A DNA stretch of 64,000 nt from Furcasterigmium furcatum (taxonomy: Eukaryota > Ascomycota > Sordariomycetes > Glomerellales > Plectosphaerellaceae), in assembly GCA_001599815.1 (NCBI GenBank), contig BCIA01000004.1, positions 4,118,082 through 4,182,081 on the forward strand. The letters are read 5' to 3'. How positions within the stretch are numbered: the stretch's first letter is position 1; each line of letters starts with the position of its first letter. The translations under genes and the position numbers were made by a program. The notes below the pieces were generated by a model. The model saw only the letters and a list, made by a program, of their open reading frames with translations, was not told the DNA's origin and made no database searches. Shown in pieces: positions 55,599 through 64,000 of this stretch.

Positions 55599-57360
55599 AT
55601 GGACCAAAAGGAGAAGGCGAGCATCGAGCTCTCGGACGAGGCCGCCAAAGTCCAGAGCGTCACCAAGCCCGAGGACACCTACCAGTTCGCCGCCCGCGAT
55701 GACGAGGCCCGCAAGGCACTCGACAAGCGAGTCCTTCGCAAGGTCGACATCCGCCTCTTGCCCATCCTGGTCGTCATGTACCTCCTCAACTTCCTCGACC
55801 GGAGCAACCTCGCCCAGGCCCGCCAGGGCACCCTTGAGGAGGACCTCGGCATGAAGAACACTGACTTCAACCTCGCCACCTCCATCTTCTTCGTCGGATA
55901 CCTCCTGATGCAGCTCCCTTCCAACATGCTCATCACCCGCCTGAGGCCGTCCTGGTACCTTGGCGCTGCCTGTGCCATGTGGGGAGTTGTATCGACCTGC
56001 AACGCTGCTGTTCATGATTTCAAGAGCCTGATCGTCGTCCGCTTCTTCCTGGGTTTCGTCGAGGCTCCTTTCTTCCCTGGTAAGGATATCCAGACCGAGG
56101 AAGAGGATTCAGAGAGAGAGAGTCCTTGTGTGAACACTTGTTAACCTGATCATCTACTTAGGCGCCATCTTCCTGATGAGTTCTTGGTACACAAGAGCTG
56201 AGATGACCCGCCGCATCTCGTACTTCTACTCTGGAAACGCCCTGGCAAACATGTTCGGAGGGCTCATCGGTGCCGGTGTCCTTGGAAACCTTCACAACGC
56301 CCAGGGTATTGCTGGCTGGAGGTGGCTCTTCATCATCGTAAGCCAGACCACAAATGTTCTGATCGCTGCAGTATACTGATAGAAGGGTCTTGACAGGAGG
56401 GCGTTGTCACCATTGCCTTCGCAGCCGCCGCCGCTTTCATTCTCCCCGACTATCCTCACACCACCACGTGGCTCTCCGAGGAGGAGCGAGCCTTCGCTGC
56501 CTGGAGACTCGCTCAGGATGTCAATGAGGAAGATACTCAGCACTCCCAGTCCGTCTGGGCCGGAACCAAGCTGGCCTTCAAGGACTATAGGCTCTACATC
56601 TTCATTCTGCTGCAGCACGCCAGTATTCTGTCTCAGACCTTCCAGTACTTCTTCCCCAGCATCGTGAACACGCTCGGCTATGGAAAGATCGAGACCCTTT
56701 GGCTGACAGCCCCTGTCTGGGTACGTTTCCCCCTTTCACACATATCATCGGGTTTGCGAACCACTGAGTGCTGACTTTGGATCACGTAGTTTGCCACATT
56801 CCTCGTCTCCGTCGTCGTGACCTGGTCGTCCTCCAAGACCGGTGACCGCTCTCTGCACATCATCGGTCTCATGGTCGTTGCTGTCATCGGTAACGCCATT
56901 GCCACCGCCACGACGTCCACCGGCCCGCGTTTCTTCGCCATGTTCCTCATGCCCATGGGCGCAGTCTCAGCCTGTAAGCGCAGCCACACCCTGCTTGTAT
57001 GCGTTATTCGACCGACTAACACGAACAGACCAAATCATCGTCTCTTGGGTGGCCAACTCGTTCCCCCGTCCCCTCGTCAAGCGCTCCGCCGCCATCGCCA
57101 CCGCGAACATGATTGCCAACACGGCCTCGATCTACGGCAGCTACATGTACCCCCTGAGCCACGCTCCCCAGTACGTTCCCGGCGGCAGCGCCAACGCGGC
57201 GGTGTGCGTCATCGTCGCGCTCATCGCCCTGGCGCTGCGCTTCGTCCACATCAAGGAGAACAAGAAGCTGGAGCAGGCCGAGACCGACGACACGAGCATG
57301 ACCGATACTCAGCGCGCGCATGCCGACAGGAGGGCCTTTGGATTCAGGTACATCTACTAG
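55599..57360 (+). CDS. MFS carrier, anion:cation symporter type (Dal5/allantoate permease-like)
   Basis: Exons are 55599..56079, 56162..56337, 56397..56720, 56790..56973 and 57029..57360, 498 aa; introns of 82, 59, 69 and 55 bp, phases all agreeing. Typical features are KVDIRLLPILVVMYLLNFLDRSNL in span 1 region, RFFLGFVEAPFFPG, SSWYTRAEMTRRISYFYSGNA and SWVANSFPRPLVKRSAAIATANM. The family carries allantoate, nicotinate, vitamins and other small carboxylates with protons at the plasma membrane; the substrate here is unknown. It is convergent with a secreted FAD oxidase, 441 bp apart. Confidence 0.92.
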
Positions 57361-57801
57361 ATGGGTGTCTGGGTCTCCGAGGGTTACCAATTGAATATCT
57401 CAAGACAACGGCTCAGATAGTTCAACATGTTGGATGGCTTGCCTTATAGCCAAAATGTACATCTGAGTGCACTAAAGACAAATTTATGTGATGTGTCCAG
57501 TGACTTTCAATCTAGGCTGATCTTCCTTGCCCAACATTAAAATGGACATGGGCGCGTGGGACTAAGACAAGTTGCAAATACATGGATGTAATATTAGGAC
57601 GCGCAATTCGGTAACTTTCATCGCAAGCAGTACCTCAGGTCGAGTACTATTGCTAGCCAGCCCTGGAGAAGAGAATAGACATATTTTTGTACAAATGATA
57701 TCACTTAGCTGAAAGCACGGTGGGATATGTTCATATATTATATTTAACGCACGCTATACGCACGCTATGCATTACCATCTCTACTCCGTCCGACCCAAGG
57801 C
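57361..57801. other. Intergenic between convergent genes
   Basis: 441 bp, AT-rich, carrying both 3' flanks. A tandem duplication of ACGCACGCTAT lies near 57747-57770. Confidence 0.5.
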
Positions 57802-59491
57802 TTAGATGCCGATCTTGAAGCCGCCGGGCAGCAGCCTCTGGAAAGCACGGAGAGGGTCGTACTTCCTGGAGATGTCACGGAGCTTCTTCACGTTCGCCGC
57901 GCCGTAGCCCTTGTAGACGTCCTGGAAGCCGGCGGCATCGCCCATGTAGTTGAAGGCGTCGTAGATGCCGGCGGCCTTGGTGGCGTCCTCGATGGTCTTG
58001 GTGGTCTTCTGGACCCAGGCCATGACGGCGTCGTCGTACTGGCTCGACTTCCACTCGACGGCCTTGGCCCAGGCGAGGTACGTGCCCTTGGACTCGACGT
58101 CGATGCCGAGGGCGTTGCCGCCGGGGTTGCTGGCCTTCGAGCCGGCCTGCCAGAGCTTGCCGATGGGCTGCCAGTTGACGGAGAGCAGGACGAAGTCCTC
58201 GAGGGGGACGGCGGCGAAGAGCTCGGGGAGGGCGGCGATGAAGAGGTCGTGGGTGATCCTCACGCCCTCGAGGAGGGTCTCGTAGTCCTTGCCGACGGTG
58301 GTGCCGGTGATGAACATGTCGTTAATGTCCTCGACGACGAGGGCGCCGACCTCGACGGCGAACTCGGCGACGGTCTTGAAGTCGAGGGTGTTGGCGATGG
58401 CAGGGATGGAGAAGAAGGGCTCGAAGCAGGCGGGGCGGGACTCGGTCTCGCTGTCGTAGAAGAGAACGACGGAGCCGATGGAGTTCTCCGCATCGGAGGG
58501 GACGACCATGGGGACAATGTGCGAGAGAGGGTCGGTGTTGAAGGCAGAGTAGTTGGCGACGGCCTGTCATTGTTAGCTTGTCTCAACATCATGCTTCAGG
58601 AGGAGCCGGACTCACAGCAAGGAAGTCGTCAACATGCTCGCCGGCAACAGTGTAGGCGCCAGCGAAGACCTTCTTCGCGGGGAACGTGCGCAGCTTGAAA
58701 GAGGTCACGATGCCGAAGTTGCTGCTGCCGCCCTTGAGGGCCCAGAACAGATCAGTGTTCGAGGTCGCCGAGGCGGTGACGATCTGGCCGCTGGCGAGGA
58801 CAACCTCGTACTCGAGGACGGTGTCAGCCGACCAACCGGCCTGGTTGCCGTAGAAGCTGACGCCGCCGCCGAGGAGCAGACCAGGCACGCCGACGGGAGC
58901 GAGACGACCGCCTGCTACGGCAAGATCGAACTGCTCCAGGTAGCTGTAGACCTCGCCCCAGGTGTGGCCGGGGCCGACAAGGACGCTCTTCCTGTCGTCG
59001 GACACCTGAAGGGTGGTCAGGTTGGAGGCGACGACAAGGATGCCATCGTCAATGCTGTTGGCTCCCTGTTGAGATGATTGTGAGCACGTATCCCCACCAG
59101 GTGAATGTGACAGACTGAAGGCCTGTATCTAAGCTGCCAGGATAGGGGTGCTTACCTCGATGGCCATGTGCGCACCACCCCTGACAGCAAACTTGGACTG
59201 AGTCAGGCGGCTGGTCAGGATGGCAGCCGACACCTCGTTGGCCGAGGTAGGGCGGAAGATGCACTTTGGGCTCAAGAGCTGAGTGTTGGACCAGAACTGC
59301 TGGTTCTCCCACTCGTAGGTGCTGTCGCCAGGGTAGAAGGTCTTGCTACCGTGGACGAGCTTCAGAGCACTGCAGCCGAGAGAGGCGCCCAGAAACCGAG
59401 GGTCGAGCTCCTGCTCATCGTGGGTCACGGGCGAGCCCGCGACGAGGCCCATGAGGGCCGAAGCGGGAAGAAGCCACGAGGAACCGCGCAT
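57802..59491 (-). CDS. Secreted FAD-linked oxidase (berberine-bridge type)
   Basis: Exons are complement(57802..58563, 58616..59065, 59156..59491), 515 aa; introns of 52 and 90 bp, both phase 0. A signal peptide (MRGSSWLLPASALMGLVAGS, cleavage near 20) points to secretion. The FAD-binding domain has RGGAHM with His108, the covalent flavin residue in this family, and GLLLGGGVSF, where two-link members carry a cysteine, here absent, so a single covalent link is likely. The BBE-type C-terminus reads YDPLRAFQRLLPGGFK. These enzymes oxidise alcohols, sugars or alkaloid-like compounds with release of H2O2. Note RGGAH in place of the more usual RGGGH or RSGGH. Confidence 0.9.
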
Positions 59492-61623
59492 GGTGATGGA
59501 GGAGGGGTTTCAGGGGGGGATAAACGAGTGCTAGAAACCAGGGGCTGGGTCGACAAAGAACGAGCAACACACTGGATGTTCGCCGATGATCTTGCAGGAC
59601 GCCACAGAACTTAAGAAGTCAGATCGGTGACTGCGACATCACACACGTGCATTAAGGCGCAGCACGATAGGGAAAGGCCTCATCTCCGATATATCGAGGG
59701 CGGCGGAGATTGAGCGGTATGGGGAGCAAGCCGGGCTTCCGCTCGGGAACCGTTGACTAGACCGGGCCGTGGCAAGTCTGGGCAGAAGAGAGAATGCTGT
59801 GGTCCATGGATCGTCCAGGGATGGGCCTGCTTTTGGTCGAAGCGAGCCCCAGAAGTTGTCCGGTCTCCGCAGGTGATGCTCCCGTCCTGGTCTTCGCTAG
59901 CTACTTGTAGTAGTCTTGGCTATACCTTGACCTCCTCTCAGGGCCTGACAGTAGTTTTCCAGGGCATGGGTATGTCTCCTGGCCACTATCCCAGTACATG
60001 GCTGCATCAAGTATTGTTCCGAGGAGCATTGGGGGCGTTGTACTTACATGTGATCGGCATCTTGCGGCCCTTGGCTCACCATTTCAACTCGTGTCCCGAT
60101 GCAAGTGAGAAGCCTTCCGGCCGTCCCCTGCGATGTCCTCCCCATGCTGATGGTAGGTGGCGGTCGGGAAATAGGTGTCACTTCTCCGCTGTTGGATCTC
60201 ACTGTCGCTGTGCCGCATCTGGGCGATCTGGAGTGCCAGCCTATCGGGATGGGCGCTGGGGGCGAATTAAGCCCGATCTGGCCTGCACTTCGCCGCACGG
60301 CACACAGCAGTGCATCGCTTCAGGGACGCTTCAGCCAGCCCTTAAAGCCTCGCAAGACCCCTAAGCCAGACTCGGGATGAACTCATCCAACTCATTACGT
60401 TCGCCATTCTCCTCACATCTTTTCTAGCATGCTTTCTGCCCATCATCTCCGGCGCTCTTCTCCCAAACAGCTCGTCTCCGCCATGGACTCGGCCGAGGCT
60501 ATAGCATGCAAGGGGCACGGCACAGGGGTTCGGGGACAGGGGTGCACTCAACAACACCGAGAGAAAGGGGCTTGATTGGTGTCGAGAATGCCGTCTTGGC
60601 TTGGGGCCATGCTCACCTTGGTTGCAGCCCCGAAGCCGACGCAACATGGTTCTGCAGGTTCACCGGCACCTTGGGAAGCATTCGGACTTCCCTCGCCCTC
60701 CGACGCAGCTTGGCCCGCGTGGGCTGCTGCGTGCCGTTGACTGGGACTGAGACATACTGCCACTGATTCCGCCACAGACAGACGGAATACTTCGCGGCAT
60801 TCCCGCCTGTGCTTCCTTCACCTCATCCCCGAGGTGTTGGCCGTTGTGAGAAGAGGGAGGGCCAAGCTGATAAGAACGCAACCTGCCCTTTCTGTCAACT
60901 CATGCAGCTTACCATCCGCCACCCCGAGAACCACGCCTGGCAATCCCCGGTGGTGGCTTATTACCCTGACATATGCTGTGAGGGGAGCTCCGCCCGGACC
61001 CAACTGCCTGGAAGAACAACGCACGTGCCCGAGTGATGATTCTGCTCCTGTCGTGATGCCCCTGATCCTGGCTCGCTCCCAGTCTGTCTCGCCGCTTTCG
61101 TTCAACCAATCTCATGGGTGATCCTCGCGGGCAGCCACAAGATACCAGCCGTCTCAGTTGCCAAGACGGAGCCCGCCCCCTCTCGGGTCATATCTTACAT
61201 GCACTTAGGTTCCTGCTTCAAGCGCATGCAGGTAAGTACATTCACCTCGTCAGCAATCGTGTGTGTGTCTGGACTTCAAGGCAGGGCCAGCTATATGTAT
61301 GTATGTACAGCCAGGGTATCCAGGGTTCAGGGGTAGCATCACGAGGTGACAGTAGCGCCGGCGGCACACGCGGGTCTGCAGGAACTTGATACTAGCATGG
61401 TTGCAATCAGGTGAGGGAGGCAACGGCTGCCCGGCAGAGGCGGGGTCCTATCTTCCCCGGAGGCCAGTCTTGCCTGTTCTGCCTCCCGGACATAATACTG
61501 GAGGGCCTCTCGGGCGTGGGCTCCCCCCGACGACGGGTCAACCGTCCTCTTCGATTCAACGATACAATTCCCTTTCTTGGCTTCGCTGCTGTCCGTTCAC
61601 TTCACCGCAGTGCAAACGCCACG
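59492..61623. other. 2.1-kb gene-free stretch
   Basis: Divergent promoters of the oxidase (left) and the receptor (right). ORFs at 59753-60364 and 61386-61811 have no family features; the second overlaps the receptor leader. No RNA gene seen. Confidence 0.5.
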
Positions 61624-63162
61624 ATGTCTATGGACGGCGGCATCATGTATCCGATGGACCCTCCGCCCGGGGTTCAGCGCGATCCTTCGGCGCCGGGCAA
61701 TACCTTGGCTCTCAACGTCGTCTCGGGTATTTTCTTTCCGCTTGCCGTGGCCTTCACCATCGGACGAATCTACACCAGGGCAGTGCTCGTCAGGACTGTG
61801 TCCCTGGATGATTGTAGGCTCCACCCCTTTTCTTCTGTGTCCATGTGAACTATTATGCTGACATGCAGTAGATCTGATGATACTCGCGCTGGTATGCTCG
61901 CCCAGTACTAAAAAATATGTTCCAGGTGGCCGTACTGACATATCTGTTACCAGTTTTGCAGTGCTGCTCTGTCGGCTTTTGTTTGGAATAGTATGTTTAA
62001 GAACCCCCTGCTGAATATCGAGACAACATCGCTTACCACCAGTACCAGTGCTCAACTTCGGCCTGGGAAAGCACTTTTGGAATGTCCCTATGGCCCCTGA
62101 TCTGTACCCCAACTTCATGCTGGTACGTATTCATCCAATGTGCTCCACGTCAGGGGCAGTTCATGGCCCCCATACACCCTCTCAACACAACAATAGATTG
62201 CTAATTGAACACTGGTAACTCTCAGAACAACGTCTTGGCCGCTATTTCCTTCTGTATTGCCACCGGACTAGCCAAGGGGTCCATCCTGCTCTTCTACCTG
62301 CGCATCTTCCCTTCGAAGAAGATGGTCTGGACCGTCTGGATTCTCTTCGCATTTACTCTCGGGTACTCCATCGCGTGCGGCCTCGTCAACGTCTTCAGCT
62401 GCACTCCCGTGGAGGGCTCGTGGGTTCTCGAGCACGCCCTCACCGCAAAATGCATCAACCGCCCAGTCTTCTACTTTGCCCAGGCCGCCCTGAGTATCTT
62501 GACCGATATCACCACAGTGGTCTGCCCGTTGCCAGTGCTGCGCACGCTGCGCCTCCCGTTCAAGCAGAAGATTGGCGTTGCGTTTGTTCTGACCATGGGT
62601 GCCTCGTAAGTTCCAGGCTCCGAGGACATATTCAGGCGTGTCTTGGCCTCCAGCTAACTTGCTCCAGCGTCTGCGTGATCAGTATTGTCCGCCTGTATTC
62701 GCTCTATGTGCTTCTCACAGATGCCGACTTGACGAGTAAGCGTGCCCCTGATGGTACTTCCGCCGAATACTGACCAAATGATCAGGCAACACCCCGACGG
62801 CCTTGATGTGGTGCATCCTCGAGCTCAACCTCTCCATCATCGGCGGCAACATCCCGGCAGCCAAGCCGCTCTTCGCCAAGCTGTTCCCCCGCGTCTTTGG
62901 CTCGAGCAACCGCGACACCACCACCTGGAGGAGGTACCATAATTCTGCGTCGCAGAGTGCTGCCGGGACGGCAACGGTTGGTGGTACCACCTTCTCGATC
63001 TCGAAGGGCGGGAGATCGGACGCCCGCGTCACGACCGCCGACAACACGAGTGAGGAATACATCATGCAAGATCAGTCGATCCGAAAGACGGTAGAGTACG
63101 GCTACGAAGTTTCTGAAGAGGACAGAGAGGCGCAGCTGGGTGGTCGCAAGAGGAAGAACTAG
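61624..63162 (+). CDS. Rhodopsin-like (PTH11/SAT4-type) seven-span membrane protein
   Basis: Seven exons: 61624..61813, 61872..61891, 61954..61990, 62049..62122, 62226..62605, 62668..62735 and 62786..63162, 381 aa, all phases agreeing. Exons 2 and 3 are only 20 and 37 nt. Span content: NVVSGIFFPLAVAFTIGRI, LMILAL, then AAISFCIATGLAKGSILLFYLRIF, VWTVWILFAFTLGYSIACGLV, AQAALSILTDITTVVCPLPVLR, VCVISIVRLYSL. The conserved GLGKH occurs after span 3 and the C-terminus is hydrophilic with many Ser, Asp and Glu. These proteins are common in plant-associated fungi and include the Magnaporthe receptor Pth11, but most have no known ligand. No CFEM domain is present. Exon 4 has a tandem acceptor (62043 or 62049). 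Confidence 0.85.
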
Positions 63163-63460
63163 ATGTGTGTCGAGGATATGGAGGAGGGGGGACAACTATC
63201 AAAAAGGAGGCAACACTATTTCACAGGAAAGGACTTCACTTTGAGCAATTCACATTTTCATAGCAAGCAAGCGTCGCTTTCACCAGAGGTTTGCATCATT
63301 CAATCTGGACACGACCTAACTCTACCATCCAAATCGGGGAGGAAGAAAGTGACCAACCGAAGAATCATGAGCCCGACTATTCTATCCCAAATCCAGGGCC
63401 GCTCAACATGTGGTATCAATTGTAACAAGTGTAAGGGTGCGATGGAAGCCGTCCGACTCC

Positions 63461-64000
63461 CTAGTTCTTGGTGCTCACGATGACGGGCTGGGGCTGCTCG
63501 TCGGAGGGCTTCGCGGCGACGGCCTTCTCGAACTCCTCATCGTTGGAGACCTGCTCGGCGCCGCCATGGACCTCGATGCCGAGCTTGCGGGCCTTGCGCT
63601 TCTGGAGGAACTCGTCGACCTTGCGCAGGATGGCCAGGGACAGGCCGAAGGAGAGGACGCCGAGGTTGATGGAGAAACCCCTGCGGTACTTGGGCTTGTC
63701 GTCCTGGCGGAAGATCTGGGCGCCGTAGATACCGGCGGTGTTGGCGGCCATGATGACCCTGAGAAGACGAGTCAGCACTGGTGCAATGCACTGAGCATGA
63801 GATGAGAAACTTACATGGCCATGGCGAGGGCACGCTCCTCGGAGTCATCGCAGGTGAGGGACATCCAGGCGATGTTCAGGGGATGAGAGAAGGTGGCGAA
63901 GGTCTGGGTCCAGACGATGCCGAAGTACTTCGCGCCACGGACGGCAGCCGACAGCTCGGTGAAGCCGCGGTTGAAGATGTTTCCGAGCAAGTGGCAGCTC
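63461..64000 (-). CDS. MFS carrier, allantoate-permease-like, 5' part outside the window
   Basis: Visible exons are complement(63461..63758, 63815..64000), the latter running off the right edge. The readable C-terminal part has RGAKYFGIVWTQTFATF, SHPLNIAWMSLTCDDSEER, AANTAGIYGAQIFRQDDKP and YRRGFSINLGVLSFGLSLA, a pattern of anion:cation symporter carriers. A long basic helix (LRKVDEFLQKRKARKL) and a polar tail follow the last span. The 56-bp intron splits the Met codon (phase 2). The start of the protein is not visible, and whether the leftmost residues of the upstream exon are a true exon start cannot be decided. Convergent with the receptor, 298 bp apart. Confidence 0.8.

Overview
The window is nuclear DNA from a filamentous ascomycete. 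Most genes carry short introns of about 50-110 nt with GT-AG ends and fungal CTAAC/TACTAAC branch points. Families present (HET domain, rhodopsin/PTH11-like receptor, allantoate-permease-type MFS, berberine-bridge-type oxidase, SYLF protein) point to Pezizomycotina. A Sordariomycete such as a Colletotrichum relative is my inference, not something proved here. No rRNA, tRNA, CRISPR array or intact transposon was recognised. Exon structures below were built by hand from splice consensus, reading phase and family continuity.

Layout. 1-0.7 kb: 3' part of an unidentified gene running into a 36-bp tandem repeat interrupted by a 100-N assembly gap. 1-9.3 kb: HPP-family membrane protein and a long kinesin, both on minus. 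9.3-12.4 kb: long non-coding stretch. 12.4-24 kb: F-box protein, EME1-type nuclease subunit, a histidine phosphatase with a PCNA-binding-like motif (tail to tail with EME1), a six-exon ACC-synthase-like aminotransferase, a bisphosphate-nucleotidase-like phosphatase, and a conserved protein of unknown function. 24.6-33.1 kb: MFS sugar transporter, HET-domain protein, double OB-fold-like protein, Gfo/Idh/MocA dehydrogenase. 33.9-34.4 kb: frameshifted remnant of a multicopy fungal family. 35.5-39.8 kb: O-methyltransferase and flavin monooxygenase side by side, a possible minimal tailoring pair. 40.4-52.4 kb: SYLF (Ysc84-type) protein, a 3.8-kb gene-free stretch, GT31-type glycosyltransferase, NAD-dependent epimerase, Mch1-like transporter. 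55.6-64 kb: allantoate-permease-type MFS convergent with a secreted FAD oxidase, a seven-exon rhodopsin-like receptor, and the 3' end of another MFS carrier cut by the right edge.

How genes may work together. Three neighbouring genes (EME1, the PIP-box phosphatase, and more distantly the OB-fold protein) look like genome-maintenance functions. The sugar transporter, the Gfo/Idh dehydrogenase, the O-methyltransferase and the monooxygenase share a C-rich promoter motif that suggests, but does not prove, common control. The 57 kb transporter and secreted oxidase pair suggests extracellular oxidation coupled to uptake. The most unusual observations are the PIP box on a histidine phosphatase, a stop-free in-frame intron in the kinesin, the shared promoter motif, and a decayed gene copy at 34 kb.
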